The notes: a model not told the origin generated them from the letters alone. Shown: positions 1 through 10,304, counted from the first letter of the stretch. The stretch: DNA of 64,000 bases from Serratia sp. PL17 (GCF_017832355.1 NZ_JAFIBY010000003.1:62001-126000), one strand, 5' to 3'. Program-made: numbers and translations.

Positions 1-77
1 CGCGCACTCAGGCGTTTAACCAGACGCGTTCCGATAAAGCCAGAACCCCCGATGATAGCTACTTTACGCTTATCCAT
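1..77 (-). CDS. NAD(P)-binding epimerase-like protein, N-terminal fragment
   Basis: Only the first 25 codons lie inside the window; the gene runs off the left edge. The product begins MDKRKVAIIGGSGFIG, a beta strand followed by a GGxGFIG dinucleotide-binding loop, the typical start of extended short-chain dehydrogenases/NAD-dependent epimerases. The ATG at 75-77 is the obvious start. Substrate cannot be judged from this fragment. Confidence 0.6.
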   Translation of the reverse strand, partial: MDKRKVAIIGGSGFIGTRLVKRLSA

Positions 78-258
78 AATTTGTCACTCAGCTCGGTTTT
101 CCATTATTCCTGCCACAGCATTTTGGCAGGACGCTTATTCGCGCTAAATCATGGAAACCAGACTGGACAAATCATTCTTCACTTTCAAATAACAAATAAT
201 GAAATAATAGTCTTGGAAAAATGTAAAATTATGGGGAAAGATGAAATCGTCTTACGCG

Positions 259-1161
259 CTAATTTTTAACATCGTAAGCAACCTGATATTGCATGGTTTT
301 GTTCGGCAATATAAGATTAATCTTACCGCTCCCTTGAACGCTGGACGTTTCATATTTCACCGGTTGTTTCAATCGCCCTTCTTTGGGATCGACGCATTCT
401 ATGGTTGCCAGCTCCAGGCTCTCGCCTTCATACAAGCAAAGCAACGTTTGCGGACTATTGGTCCGAGCGTTGTTCAACGTCAGGGTCAAAACAACACGCG
501 TATTGTTTTGAATGTCATTGATAATGGGTGGCCGAGTTTGATTTCCCAAAACATATGAAAAATGTGAAATAATTAGCAAGGATACGAATACCGACAGGTA
601 TTTCACAACTCTGACGGCAGGAACGGAGAAAAAACCTACGGGTGTGACCGGCTTTTTTCTTATTGTTGCGGCATTTTTAAGCGATTCGGGAACCTCAACG
701 GGGGAAGACGTTACCCTATCTTCCTTATGTTGATCTATTTCATCAGCGGTAACCCCATCATCTTTATTTGTACTTTCAGAAATATCCGCTTGAATATTAT
801 CTTCAGTTTCATCACTGATATTCCATATTTCGTCTTCGACATATTCATCCTCTTCAGAAATAAAGTGAAAAGCAGCCTTGTTTTCCACCTTATATCCCAG
901 GCGTGGAATAGTTCTGATAAGGGTGTGCTCAGTATCTCCAATCTTTTGACGGATTGATTTAATTGTTTGATTTATCGTTGAATCCGAACAGTAAGTTCCT
1001 TTCCATATATTTTCTATAATTTCCGTACGTGTAACCAATTCTGGGGATCTGGCGACAAGAAGTGAAAGGATTTGATACTCCTTCCAACGCAGGCGGAATT
1101 TTTCCCTGGACGGTGTCAGAACATCTAGATTCCTAATCTTTATTCTTTTATCAAGATTCAC
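259..1161 (-). CDS. ToxR/CadC-type membrane-anchored winged-helix regulator
   Basis: The protein has an OmpR-type winged-helix DNA-binding domain in about residues 5-95 (WKEYQILSLL, TINQTIKSIRQKIGD and IRTIPRLGYKV are typical wing and recognition-helix elements). An acidic linker follows, then one transmembrane helix (VVKYLSVFVSLLIISHFSYV) and a periplasmic tail of about 90 residues. This is the ToxR/CadC plan, in which a membrane protein senses a periplasmic cue and activates transcription directly. I chose the GTG at 1159-1161 because AAGGAA lies a few bases upstream; a GTG at 1194 would add 11 residues without a ribosome site. It is followed by a long gene-free stretch, so its targets cannot be read from context. 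Ligand unknown. Confidence 0.75.
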   Translation of the reverse strand: MNLDKRIKIRNLDVLTPSREKFRLRWKEYQILSLLVARSPELVTRTEIIENIWKGTYCSDSTINQTIKSIRQKIGDTEHTLIRTIPRLGYKVENKAAFHFISEEDEYVEDEIWNISDETEDNIQADISESTNKDDGVTADEIDQHKEDRVTSSPVEVPESLKNAATIRKKPVTPVGFFSVPAVRVVKYLSVFVSLLIISHFSYVLGNQTRPPIINDIQNNTRVVLTLTLNNARTNSPQTLLCLYEGESLELATIECVDPKEGRLKQPVKYETSSVQGSGKINLILPNKTMQYQVAYDVKN

Positions 1162-1960
1162 TTTTAATTTCCTTAGCGTGCCTGTCCTGCACACTTTGTA
1201 TAGAAATATGAAAAAATGTTCAAGAAATTAAATGTAAACTCAACAGGTTGCATTCATCAGATGTTTATTTTTATAAAAATTTGCTGATTTCATTTTTTAC
1301 TTCCTCTCTCAAACGGAGGATTAGATTCTCTGAATGTCTCTATTTCCCTGTTGGTAACATGGTTTCTTATCATGTTAATCTGCAACAAAACAAACACAAT
1401 GCCATGTTTTTTAACAAGAAAGCAAATTATGTTGTTTGCTTGTTAATTACATGAAATTGTGAAATTTCATAATAACGTCAGAAAGTATCACCTGCTTTTC
1501 CGCTTAATCTGATTGTCAGATAGCCTACAAAAAGCCTACGAAAACAGAATGAGAGTTATCTGATTTAATCCTTCACATTGTATTGAACTAAATATAGCAC
1601 CAAATACAAAGGCATATTGCCAACTTGGTGACACACGTCTCGAATAATGAAAAAATGCAGGTTTCATTATCCTGACAAACCTCATTACACGCACATTTTC
1701 TTTGTAAGGATTCAGACAGGAAAATGAACAATATCCTTCAATGACATTTCAGCTCATCATTGACCAAAAAAAAACAGAACCTGAGAGATGCATCTATAAA
1801 CAAAGGAAAAATCAGTGCAGGATAATAAGAATATTACCTAAAGGCAGGAAATTTCACTCGGTGCGTAAAAATATCACATGGAAGAGAGAAAGAAACAGCC
1901 CCTCCCCTCTTGAAGAGGAACAGATTATACCCGAGCACGGAATGCGGGGTCGGTTAAGGT
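1162..1960. other. gene-free AT-rich stretch
   Basis: About 800 bp with no credible coding sequence. Short open frames here lack ribosome sites and have low-complexity compositions. It must hold the promoter of the ToxR-like regulator; I see no recognisable operator or RNA in it. Confidence 0.5.
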
Positions 1961-2632
1961 GTTTTTAGCAAGCTCAGCGTTTTTTTCGGTCGATAAACGC
2001 GCGAAGCACCATGAGGCTCATGCGCCTCGACCGAGCAAGGGGCCGTAAGCGCGGTAATTACTCTGCCCGTCCAGGGCCTCGCCCCTTCGGGGCCGCTGCA
2101 AGCAGCGTTCAAATCTGCTCCCGGCAGATTTGTCCTCCTGCACCTGCGTTGTCGGGCGGGTCGGCTACGACAAATGTCCCTGTTAGTCTCGCCTCAATCG
2201 GCCTTCCCTGGCCGGTTGCCCCTGACAACGCCGTCTTGCTCGGCAGCCGGTGATGCGCATCAAGGTCAACACCCGAATCGGCAGCCATCGGGCAACCCAG
2301 CCACTCAGTGTGACGTTGCGCGATGAAAGACAGTGAACAAGATGAGATGAGCACGGGGTTGGGCGCCCTGAAGACGTCGAACGCAAGAACAACGCATAGG
2401 CGAAACCGCCATGGACGGCGGTTTCAGGCGAGACAGGCAGGGACGCCTGTCGTAGCCGGCCGTGATACGGTGTGATGAAGTGAGAGCCGTTGGCGCAGCC
2501 AACCGTCTGAGTGGGCAAGAGCGCGGGTTGCAAGGGGCCACGCTTACGGCCCCTTGCTCGGTCGAGGCGCATGAGCCTCATGGTGCTTCGCGCGCTTATC
2601 GACCGAAAAGAGCGTTGAACTCGCTAAAAAAA
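1961..2632. repeat. 670-bp element bounded by about 91-bp near-perfect inverted repeats
   Basis: The left arm (1961-2051) and right arm (2541-2632) are inverted copies that differ at only a few positions. The shared core includes TCATGCGCCTCGACCGAGCA on the left arm and its complement on the right. The interior is GC-rich and full of smaller hairpins: 2530-2539 with 2548-2557 (GCAAGGGGCC), an AAACCGCC/GGCGGTTT hairpin near 2403-2427, and a CAAATCTG hairpin near 2108-2130. Open frames exist on both strands, but they translate the same arm sequence and none has a ribosome site, so I regard the element as non-coding. The architecture suggests a non-autonomous mobile or repeated element; no transposase is encoded. 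Confidence 0.7.
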
Positions 2633-2663
2633 CCTACGTGGCCAACATTATCCGAACGTGTGA

Positions 2664-4052
2664 TTACTTTTTACGACCGTAGACCACCCAAGTGATCACA
2701 ACACAGAGCACATAGAATACCAGGAAGACTTTCATCGCCCCTGCTGGTGAGCCCGTCAGCGCGAGCGAAGTACCGAATGCCTGCGGAATAAAGAAGCCGC
2801 CAGCAGCGCCTATTGCCGAGATAAACCCCAGCGCCGCCGCAGAATCGGTGACCGCCTCACGCTGTGCACTCTCGTCGCTGCCGCCGCTAGCTTTAACCCG
2901 TTCGACGGTGATTTTCCGAAAGATCACGGCAATCATCTGGAAAGTCGAGCCGCTGCCCAAACCGGCTGTCAGGAACAACAACATGAATACGCCGTAAAAC
3001 GCCATAAATGAACCGCTATCACCGGCACCCGGTAAGGTCAGGAACAGCAATGCGGCAAACACCGCCATCAATATGAAGTTAATCAGCGTGACGCGAATGC
3101 CGCCAAAGCGATCGGACAGCGCCCCGCCCACAGGACGAGCTAAAGCACCAAGGAAGGGACCGAAGAAAGCATAATGCAGAATCACAACGTCCGGGAATTG
3201 TGTTTTAGACAGCATGGCGAAGCCGGCGGAAAAACCGATAAAGGACCCGAAGGTTGCCAGATACAACAGGCTCAACACCCACAGATGACCGCGTTTAAGC
3301 ACCGGTAACTGCTGACGCAGCGACGCTTTGGAGGCCGCCAGATCGTTCATGCCAAACCATGCGAACAATGTACCTATCAACAAGAACGGTACCCAAATCC
3401 AGGCCGCATTTTCCAACCACAGCTGACTGCCGTCCGGTTGTGTTTGGCCAGTACCGCCAAATACGCCGAATATGGCCACGGAGATCACCAGTGGGGCGAC
3501 CAGCTGCATCACGCTAACGCCTAAATTGCCCAAACCGCCATTGAGCCCCAGGGCGCCCCCTTGCCGTGCTTTAGGGAAAAAGAAGCTGATGTTGGCCATG
3601 CTGGAAGCAAAGTTGGCGCCAGCAAAACCGCACAACAACGCGATGATGACAAACACGCCATAAGGGGTGGTGGCGTCTTGCACGGCAAACCCCAGCCACA
3701 GGCAGGGTATCAACAGAAAACAGGTGCTGATCGCCGTCCAACGGCGCCCACCGAACAGCGGGATAACAAACGAATAAGGCACACGCAGAATAGCACCCGA
3801 CACAGAAGGTAACGCGGTGAGTAAAAACAGCTGATCGGTAGTGAAATTGAAACCGACTTTGTTCAGATTCACCGCCACCGCGCTGAACAACATCCAAACG
3901 CAGAAAGCCAACAGTAGGCAGGGAATGGAAATCCACAGGTTGCGGTTGGCAACGCGTTGACCGCGCTGTTGCCAGAATGCGGCATCCTCAGGCTGCCAGT
4001 CCTGAATAACCGCGCCTGTTTTTTTTGATAATGACGTTGCAGATTGCGACAT
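2664..4052 (-). CDS. narK: nitrate/nitrite antiporter NarK
   Basis: Inner-membrane major-facilitator protein of 462 residues that exchanges nitrate and nitrite during nitrate respiration. It is close to E. coli NarK (463 residues) throughout, including the two glycine-rich nitrate signatures GGLGNLGVSVMQ and GLGSGSTFQM. It also has the N-terminal WQPEDAAFWQQRGQR stretch and twelve hydrophobic segments. The ATG at 4050-4052 follows GAGG at good spacing; a GTG 15 bases upstream is less likely. The gene is divergent from narXL as in E. coli and has an FNR-type promoter. Unusually, narGHJI does not follow: the inverted-repeat element begins about 30 bp after the stop. Confidence 0.95.
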   Translation of the reverse strand: MSQSATSLSKKTGAVIQDWQPEDAAFWQQRGQRVANRNLWISIPCLLLAFCVWMLFSAVAVNLNKVGFNFTTDQLFLLTALPSVSGAILRVPYSFVIPLFGGRRWTAISTCFLLIPCLWLGFAVQDATTPYGVFVIIALLCGFAGANFASSMANISFFFPKARQGGALGLNGGLGNLGVSVMQLVAPLVISVAIFGVFGGTGQTQPDGSQLWLENAAWIWVPFLLIGTLFAWFGMNDLAASKASLRQQLPVLKRGHLWVLSLLYLATFGSFIGFSAGFAMLSKTQFPDVVILHYAFFGPFLGALARPVGGALSDRFGGIRVTLINFILMAVFAALLFLTLPGAGDSGSFMAFYGVFMLLFLTAGLGSGSTFQMIAVIFRKITVERVKASGGSDESAQREAVTDSAAALGFISAIGAAGGFFIPQAFGTSLALTGSPAGAMKVFLVFYVLCVVITWVVYGRKK

Positions 4053-4085
4053 AAAAACCTCAGACACAGGGTGATAATTCCGCCC

Positions 4086-4127
4086 ACCCTAGGCGGCGAT
4101 CCCCCCGGCAAAGTTGATGTAAATCAA
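4086..4127 (-). promoter_or_regulatory. FNR-dependent narK promoter
   Basis: A perfect FNR half-site pair, TTGATGTAAATCAA, lies at 4114-4127. A possible -10 (TAGGGT, 4086-4091 read on the minus strand) is centred 32 bp away, exactly the geometry of a class II FNR promoter with the site at -41.5. This would give a leader of about 27 nt before the narK ATG. A NarL-like heptamer TACTCAT (4174-4180, minus strand) lies further upstream. Spacing and match are seen in sequence; the regulation is inferred from E. coli narK. Confidence 0.8.
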
Positions 4128-4415
4128 CCCGGATGCAGGTAGCAAACGCGCGGAAAATCCCCACCAGCCCTTTATGAGTAAGGGGCGCTTTCCCGCAAAA
4201 ACAATACAAATCAAAAGATTAAAAAATACCCGATGTCATCCTGATGCATCCGCAGCCCAGCCAGGAAACTAGGGGTTACTTCGTTAGAGGTATGGGGTTA
4301 TGCGCGGGGATAATGAAAAATAATGCTGAATCGTTACTCTATTCACTGGCATCACCTGCTCCTGCACTCAGGTTTCCAGTTGTTGCATTGCGTTACCGCC
4401 GGGGATCCAAAACCT

Positions 4416-6200
4416 ATGAAACGCCTGTTAGCTCCGCTTTCCATCGTTAACCAGGTAGCTATATTAATGCTGCTTCTGGGCATATTGGGCGTTGCTGGCA
4501 TGAGCATTTCTGCCTGGATGTCGCAAAGCATTCAAGGCAATGCGCACGCCATCAATAAAGCCGGTTCCTTACGTATGCAAAGTTACCGTCTGTTGGCACA
4601 AGTGCCTTTGAATGCCCACAGCGAAGCGCTGATTCGCGAACTGGATCAGGACGCAAACAGCCCTGATTTGCAGCGTTCGGTACAACAAGAGCAACTGACC
4701 GAACAATTTCAGGCACTGCACAATTACTGGCAATTAACGCTGTTGCCACAGCTGCGCAATGCCCAGCGGCCTGCAGAGGCTGCCGCCCAGGTTGCGCATT
4801 TCGTGTCACTGCTGGATACGCTGGTTTCCGATATCGACCATCACACCGAACGCCGGCTGTTGACAGTCACCCTGGTGCAGGCGGTGTTTATCGTACTGAC
4901 ATTGCTGCTTTTGGTCGGCACCATTTGCTATCTGCGCCGTCGCCTGCTGCACCCATGGCGCCAACTGGTGGAGATGGCGCTGTCAGCAGGCCGTGGCGAT
5001 TTTAGTCGACGCTTTGCTCAACGCGGCCATCAGGATGAAATGGCCTCGCTGGGCGGCGCGTTGAACACCATGTCCGACGAATTGGCCACAATGTATAACG
5101 GGCTAGAACAACGCGTTGCGGAAAAAACCGCCGACCTGCAGCAAAAAAATCAGGTGTTGAGTTTTTTGTATTGTGCCAGCCGCCAATTACACGCCAATGA
5201 ACCGCTGTGCAGCCGACTGACGCCCATCCTCAATAAGCTGCAAGCCCTGACGCCATTACGTGCCATTCAGGTGCGATTGTACGAAAACAACAGCCAAGAA
5301 CAGTTTGTCCAATTGAGCGGCAACCAGCCGCTTCGACCGGAATACTGCAACAACCCGGTATGTAGCGCTTGTCTCAGCGATGACAGCCCACAGCACGCCG
5401 ACCTCCCTTTACTGAGCTGGAGCCTGAGCGACAAGCTGGGAGATTACGGCGTCATTATCGCGCAACATACGTCACAGCAGCCGCTGAACGACGACCACCA
5501 GCAGTTGATCAACACCCTGGTTGAGCAGTTGACCAGCGTGCTGGCTATTGAGCGCCAGGTTGACCATCAACAACAGCTCATGCTGATGGAGGAACGCGCA
5601 GCGATAGCGCGCGAACTGCATGATTCCATTGCCCAGTCGCTGTCATGTTTGAAGATGCAAACCAGTTGCCTGCAAATGCAAGGGGCCGAGCTCTCACCGG
5701 CGAATTTGGCGCTGGTTCAGCAAATGCGCGAAGAACTGAACATTGCCTATCGGCAACTGCGCGAATTGCTGACCACTTTCCGTCTACGGTTAACCGAGCC
5801 GGGGCTGCTGGCGGCATTGCAGTCGACGGTTCAGGAATTTAGCCAACGGCTCGGCATCACCATCAACCTCGATTATCAATTAACGCCACGTACAGTGCCT
5901 GCGTATCAGGCCATCCACCTGTTGCAGATTGCCCGCGAAGCCTTAAGTAACATCCACAAACATGCCCAGGCTAGCCGGGTGAACATTCAGGTCATCAATC
6001 AACGAGGGGAAGTGACCCTGAGTGTCAGTGATAACGGTCGTGGGCTGCCGGAAAATACCGCCCGCCCTGATCATTACGGCCTGATAATTATGCGCGATCG
6101 CGCCAAAAGCCTGCACGGCCGCTGCGAAATACTGCCCTGCAACGGCGGCGGCACTGAAGTCCGGGTGGTATTCAAACCGGACAACCACGCCATCGACTAA
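4416..6200 (+). CDS. narX: nitrate/nitrite sensor histidine kinase NarX
   Basis: Membrane sensor kinase of 594 residues that detects periplasmic nitrate and phosphorylates NarL. Visible parts: first transmembrane helix about residues 12-35; the nitrate-binding P-box [15 protein letters not shown] just after it; a periplasmic helical domain; a second transmembrane helix about 155-175; a HAMP linker; a central cysteine-containing module; the H-box [14 protein letters not shown] with the phospho-acceptor histidine; and the N- and G-boxes [11 protein letters not shown] and DNGRGLP. The start MKRLLAPL matches E. coli NarX (MLKRCLSPL). An upstream in-frame ATG at 4323 would add 31 residues absent from the family. 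narL follows after 34 bp. Confidence 0.95.
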   Translation: MKRLLAPLSIVNQVAILMLLLGILGVAGMSISAWMSQSIQGNAHAINKAGSLRMQSYRLLAQVPLNAHSEALIRELDQDANSPDLQRSVQQEQLTEQFQALHNYWQLTLLPQLRNAQRPAEAAAQVAHFVSLLDTLVSDIDHHTERRLLTVTLVQAVFIVLTLLLLVGTICYLRRRLLHPWRQLVEMALSAGRGDFSRRFAQRGHQDEMASLGGALNTMSDELATMYNGLEQRVAEKTADLQQKNQVLSFLYCASRQLHANEPLCSRLTPILNKLQALTPLRAIQVRLYENNSQEQFVQLSGNQPLRPEYCNNPVCSACLSDDSPQHADLPLLSWSLSDKLGDYGVIIAQHTSQQPLNDDHQQLINTLVEQLTSVLAIERQVDHQQQLMLMEERAAIARELHDSIAQSLSCLKMQTSCLQMQGAELSPANLALVQQMREELNIAYRQLRELLTTFRLRLTEPGLLAALQSTVQEFSQRLGITINLDYQLTPRTVPAYQAIHLLQIAREALSNIHKHAQASRVNIQVINQRGEVTLSVSDNGRGLPENTARPDHYGLIIMRDRAKSLHGRCEILPCNGGGTEVRVVFKPDNHAID

Positions 6201-6220
6201 GAGCCGATCCCAATCGGCTC
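6201..6220 (+). other. intercistronic hairpin between narX and narL
   Basis: GAGCCGAT and ATCGGCTC form a perfect 8-bp stem with a CCCA loop directly after the narX stop. There is no T-run, so it is more likely an mRNA-processing or stability element than a terminator. It lies just upstream of the narL ribosome site. Confidence 0.5.
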
Positions 6221-6234
6221 TCATGGGAGAAAAC

Positions 6235-6885
6235 ATGACAACTGAAACTGCCGCCACCATTTTACTGATTGACGACCACCCAATGCTGCGTAACGGCGTA
6301 AAACAGCTCATCGGCATGGATCCGCGCCTGCAGGTGATCGCCGAGGCCGGTAATGGTGAACAAGGCGTCACACTGGCCGAAGAGCACGATCCTGATCTGA
6401 TCCTGCTTGACCTCAACATGCCGGGTATCAACGGGTTGGAAACGCTGGATCGTTTGCGAATGACCGCACTCTCCGGGCGCATTGTCGTGTTTAGCGTCTC
6501 GAATCATGAAGATGATGTCGTCAGCGCGCTAAAACGCGGCGCCGATGGCTATCTGCTTAAAGACATGGAACCGGAAGAGTTGCTGAAAGCTTTGCATCAG
6601 GCGGCGACCGGTCAAATGGTACTCAGCGAAGCCTTAACGCCCATTCTGGCCGCCAGCCTGCGTGAGAACCGCCCCAGCGCCGAGCGCGATATCCAGCAAC
6701 TCACGCCGCGCGAACGCGACATTCTTAAGCTGATCGCTCAAGGCCTGCCGAATAAAATGATCGCACGCAAATTGACCATCACTGAGAGCACCGTCAAGGT
6801 GCACGTTAAGCACCTCTTAAAAAAAATGAAGCTGAAGTCGCGCGTTGAGGCCGCAGTATGGGTATTACAGGGCAAGAACGGTTAG
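6235..6885 (+). CDS. narL: nitrate/nitrite response regulator NarL
   Basis: 216-residue response regulator, the same length as E. coli NarL. The receiver domain occupies about residues 6-125, with the acidic pair in [12 protein letters not shown], the phospho-acceptor aspartate in [10 protein letters not shown] and the conserved lysine in [12 protein letters not shown]. The LuxR-type DNA-binding domain is C-terminal ([36 protein letters not shown]). The ATG at 6235 follows GGGAGA; an in-frame ATG at 6223 lies upstream of that site. Phosphorylated by NarX, it controls nitrate-respiration genes. The stop codon overlaps the convergent ychO stop by 4 bp. Confidence 0.95.
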   Translation: MTTETAATILLIDDHPMLRNGVKQLIGMDPRLQVIAEAGNGEQGVTLAEEHDPDLILLDLNMPGINGLETLDRLRMTALSGRIVVFSVSNHEDDVVSALKRGADGYLLKDMEPEELLKALHQAATGQMVLSEALTPILAASLRENRPSAERDIQQLTPRERDILKLIAQGLPNKMIARKLTITESTVKVHVKHLLKKMKLKSRVEAAVWVLQGKNG

Positions 6886-8393
6886 TTATCGCCGTATAAC
6901 GGCCCAGTCTCTGCCGGGATAGCCGGCGTTTGCAGTATTTTTGCCGGTGGCAGACCTTCCTCGTTACCGGCAGACAGCGTCAAAGGCGTTGTCACCTGCA
7001 GTTGGATCCAGTTTGAGGTTACCAACTGGTGCTTGTCATCCTCCAGCGTAACCGATAAACGGTAACTGTTGCTGGCACCCGGTGCGTCATCCCATTGCGG
7101 CACAATCAGGCTCCATCCATGCGGATCGTTACTGTTTTGTGACGGCGTCAAGCTCAAGGCCTGGGTGTCTCCCTGCCAGCTGACGTGGGTGATCTTGTTG
7201 GTGGTTTTAATTTCCAAGACCAACGGCAGCGTTTCCCCCGGATTCAGTTGCCAGGGGGGTGTCGCCAGGAACACCTGTAGCGTTTTGCGCTGGCGGAACG
7301 CCATCACCGGCACATTTTTGCGCTCGATGTTGTCATAACGGCTGCCGCGTAACGACTTGGCCTGCGCAACATATTCTGGCGATATCTGTTTCACCAAAGG
7401 CACGCCAAGCCGATAACTTAGCGCCAACTCGACCTGATCCTGACTCACGCCACCCTCACCCATCTTATGCAACGCTTTCACCGTGACCAAGGGAACCGGG
7501 GTGTAATTTACCCCCAACTGCATAGCCCGCGGGTCATTTTGCTTTTTACCGCTGCCAAACAGATCGACATTCTCTCCCCAATACTGCTCATAGCTGAGCG
7601 AGCCACCAATCTGGCGATAAAATGGCAGGTAGCCTTGCGTAGTAATGTCATAGCCCTTCGCCGGCCGGCTAAGAAACTCCGCGTTATCGGCCTGTTGCGC
7701 CAGGGCTGATAACGGGTAGTAATAGTTTGCTGAGAAACGCAGGAAATCGCCCCAGGCCTCCGCTCCCAAGCTGGCGCGGTTGTGATGACGTTCGAAATCG
7801 CTGTCGAGCACCGTGTTATACCCGAGTAACCAATCGCCAGCGACCCAGCGCTGCCCAACGCCAAGATTGCCGAGCGAACCGCCCGTTTGCTGCAGCAAAC
7901 CTATCTGGCTGTAGGTCAGCAGGCCGTTGACATCATAAAGCGGGCTGAACAACTGCCCGCTGCTGCCGGCAAAATCCCCGCGTTCGGACATGGCCAACGA
8001 CAGTTTGGCGGTCCCCAGTGGAGAGAGCAATTCCTGAGCCTGTTGTTGCAATACATCACTGGCTTGGCCCACGGCATAGTTTTCGGCACGGGCACGCACC
8101 TGCTGGCCCGAAACGTTATTAAGGTTACGTTCCCCCAACTGCTTGGCCATGGTGGCCCACTCTTTCTCGCGTTCGGCATCATTCGACAGGTTGCTGCCCA
8201 GCTCAGGAAGACTATCGTCCGCGGTGGGTTGTGGGGTCACGGTGTCTGGCGCAGGCGGGGACTCGGCATAGGCGGGTAACGCACAGGCAAACGCCCCCAA
8301 CAACCACGCGGCCGGTGAACAACCAGCAAGGCGGGAGAGGACATGAACGGCTTCTCTCATTGTACAACGTGCTTTTTGTATAACGTCTGTCAT
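6882..8393 (-). CDS. ychO: YchO/YchP-like inverse autotransporter (invasin-family beta-barrel)
   Basis: 503-residue outer-membrane protein. A signal peptide ends near PAYAES, followed by an invasin/intimin-type beta-barrel region with repeated amphipathic strands ([56 protein letters not shown]). The C-terminal third (about 390-480) resembles a single Ig-like passenger domain. E. coli ychO is the neighbour of narL, so synteny supports the call. The start is uncertain: the ATG at 8393 and one 11 codons later both lack a clear ribosome site, and the second gives a more normal signal peptide. Adhesion or biofilm roles are inferred from the family. Confidence 0.85.
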   Translation of the reverse strand: MTDVIQKARCTMREAVHVLSRLAGCSPAAWLLGAFACALPAYAESPPAPDTVTPQPTADDSLPELGSNLSNDAEREKEWATMAKQLGERNLNNVSGQQVRARAENYAVGQASDVLQQQAQELLSPLGTAKLSLAMSERGDFAGSSGQLFSPLYDVNGLLTYSQIGLLQQTGGSLGNLGVGQRWVAGDWLLGYNTVLDSDFERHHNRASLGAEAWGDFLRFSANYYYPLSALAQQADNAEFLSRPAKGYDITTQGYLPFYRQIGGSLSYEQYWGENVDLFGSGKKQNDPRAMQLGVNYTPVPLVTVKALHKMGEGGVSQDQVELALSYRLGVPLVKQISPEYVAQAKSLRGSRYDNIERKNVPVMAFRQRKTLQVFLATPPWQLNPGETLPLVLEIKTTNKITHVSWQGDTQALSLTPSQNSNDPHGWSLIVPQWDDAPGASNSYRLSVTLEDDKHQLVTSNWIQLQVTTPLTLSAGNEEGLPPAKILQTPAIPAETGPLYGDN

Positions 8394-8921
8394 TACGCAG
8401 TCGCCGCCGCCTCATCCAGAAGGTTTGGCGCATAAACCTTTTTTTGCTGCCGCCACTCCAGGCAACAGACACCCCAAGGATCACACACTGGCTGAACAGA
8501 GGGCGTTTCTCTGCCGGGTGCCGGGACACCAAAGTGCATCGTAAAACCCAAAGTCTAATCGGTTTCTGATGAGAAACAATCGGATAAACCTCATTTGGCA
8601 TTGTGACACCGTCACACAAAGCACCACTCGGCAAGAAGAGGTTGCCGTCTTCGGGCTACGGCTTTCATCCCCCCAACCCAAAGGGTAAAATTCACTTTAT
8701 TTCACTCTCAATTTTGCCTAAAAAAAACGCACACCAAAATACAAAATCATATCAAAACACTGATTACCAATATTAATTTAAAACCTCAGCGCGTTTGCGC
8801 TGCCAAGTGCAACACGTTGCGGCCCACCTCGCAAGACTGAAAAACGGCAAATCATTCACTCCCTTCCCACCGGGTTTTGCCGCTATTTTGAACACTACGT
8901 TCAGTTCAGCAGGGACATTTT
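8394..8921. other. intergenic region with structured ychO leader
   Basis: No gene is seen in these 530 bp. Read on the minus strand (towards ychO), about 8600-8690 holds two adjacent small hairpins, GCCGT/ACGGC and GGCAA/TTGCC. The part near 8690-8790 is AT-rich and may contain promoters for both flanking genes. I could not match it to a known riboswitch. Confidence 0.35.
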
Positions 8922-9674
8922 ATGTTTAGTGGGCCACCGTTCGAGCTCTGGTATCGCAGCTTGTTTATCCTGGCGATGCTCCTTCCGGCCGCAGCAGCAA
9001 TACGGCTGATTGATTTACTGTCACAGGGGCTTACGCCACCGCCATCCCCACCGAAAATACGGTGGGTCTGGTGGATCGCCCTGGGTGCCGGCATGGCGGC
9101 ACTGCCTTTCAGTATCCCGCTACCACAAGGGTTCCTCTTACTGTCGGCGGCCGCCCTCTTGCTCGCACTGGCGTTCATCGACTGGCAATACCGCTTACTG
9201 CCAGATCGTTTGACACAACCGTTACTGTGGGCCGGATTGTGGGTTAACCAGCAGGGTTACTTTACCCCGCTGAGTGAGGCGGTTACGGGCGCAATCGCCG
9301 GTTACCTGTCGCTGTGGCTGCTCAATGCGGCCTATAGATGCAAACGTAAAACTGACGGCATCGGCCAAGGCGATTTTAAACTGCTGGCGGCCTTGGGTGC
9401 CTGGACGGGATGGGCTGCGTTACCGGTGCTGGTCACCGTCGCAGCCGCCGCCGCTCTGTGCACCACGGTTTTGGCCTATTTATTGCGCAAAACCGACGGG
9501 CATTCCCCGCTGCCATTTGGCCTTTATCTGGCCATTTCAGGTTGGTGGATTCTATTATCGATGGCCGACATGGGCATCGTGCCCTTCATCAAGGGAAATT
9601 CCTTAATTTCAGCTTATTTCACCCCAATGGCAGACAGGCTCCCCCCTTTGGCCACTGTTATAGCCGACTGTTGA
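8922..9674 (+). CDS. prepilin peptidase (A24 aspartyl protease), orphan
   Basis: 250-residue polytopic membrane protein. It has the two catalytic aspartates of type 4 prepilin/TadV-type peptidases: D87 in AFIDWQYRLLPDRLT and D151 in the GxGD motif GIGQGDFKLLAALGAWTGW. About seven hydrophobic helices are visible. The N-terminal region before the catalytic domain is short and lacks the CxxC zinc pairs of the bifunctional methylase-peptidase PilD/GspO, so it probably cleaves without the N-methylating domain. The ribosome site AGGGA precedes the ATG. No pilin or secretion genes lie nearby, so its substrate is not indicated. Confidence 0.8.
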   Translation: MFSGPPFELWYRSLFILAMLLPAAAAIRLIDLLSQGLTPPPSPPKIRWVWWIALGAGMAALPFSIPLPQGFLLLSAAALLLALAFIDWQYRLLPDRLTQPLLWAGLWVNQQGYFTPLSEAVTGAIAGYLSLWLLNAAYRCKRKTDGIGQGDFKLLAALGAWTGWAALPVLVTVAAAAALCTTVLAYLLRKTDGHSPLPFGLYLAISGWWILLSMADMGIVPFIKGNSLISAYFTPMADRLPPLATVIADC

Positions 9675-9740
9675 TCCGGCTGTTATAGCGGGCAAGCCTC
9701 TGCGCCACTATGCTTTATTTAAGCAAACACAGGAGGCTGT

Positions 9741-10304
9741 ATGATCGGTCGTGGTTTATCCGCACTCGCGCTCAGCGTGATATTTACGGGTTCGTTACCC
9801 TTTGCGGCGCAAGCCGCCAGCACCTTTACCCTCAGCTCACCGGCGTTTCAGGATAACGGTATGCTGGCGCAGAAATATGCCGGCGCCACCCCTGGCAACG
9901 CCAGCTGTACCGGCGATAACGTTTCTCCACCGCTAAGCTGGGCCAACCCACCCGTAGGCACCAAAAGCTTCGCCTTGTTGCTGTCCGATCCAGAAGGCAA
10001 AGCCGGTCTGGGCGTCAGCCATTTAGTCGCCTATGGCATCCCTGCCACCACCAACGGATTCGCTGAAGGCGATCTCACCCAAGGAAAAGGCTTTGTCGGT
10101 GGCAAAAACTCACCGGGTACCGCGGTTTATCATGGCCCATGCCCGCCCGCTGGCTCTGGGCTGCATCACTACACGTTTGTGCTGATCGCCACCGATCTTC
10201 CCCCGCATGCGCTTGGCCCAGGATTAACCCGTGAACAGCTACTGGAAAAATTACAGGGCCACGCCAAGGGCGGTGCGGGCATTATCGGCCGCTTCGGCCA
10301 ATAG
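9741..10304 (+). CDS. periplasmic YbhB/YbcL-family (PEBP-like) protein
   Basis: 187 residues with a signal peptide ending at [12 protein letters not shown]. The phosphatidylethanolamine-binding-protein fold shows as [27 protein letters not shown] and the ligand-pocket motif [19 protein letters not shown]. Size and export signal fit E. coli YbcL better than cytoplasmic YbhB. The strong ribosome site AGGAGG lies 5 bp before the ATG. Biochemical role unknown for most members; ligand-binding is inferred. Its last 54 bp overlap the 3' end of the convergent cobA gene. Confidence 0.8.
   Translation: MIGRGLSALALSVIFTGSLPFAAQAASTFTLSSPAFQDNGMLAQKYAGATPGNASCTGDNVSPPLSWANPPVGTKSFALLLSDPEGKAGLGVSHLVAYGIPATTNGFAEGDLTQGKGFVGGKNSPGTAVYHGPCPPAGSGLHHYTFVLIATDLPPHALGPGLTREQLLEKLQGHAKGGAGIIGRFGQ

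Noticed and set aside
2011-2695. Several overlapping open frames on both strands within the inverted-repeat element
   Set aside because: They repeat the same arm sequence in opposite orientations, lack ribosome sites and have no recognisable domains.
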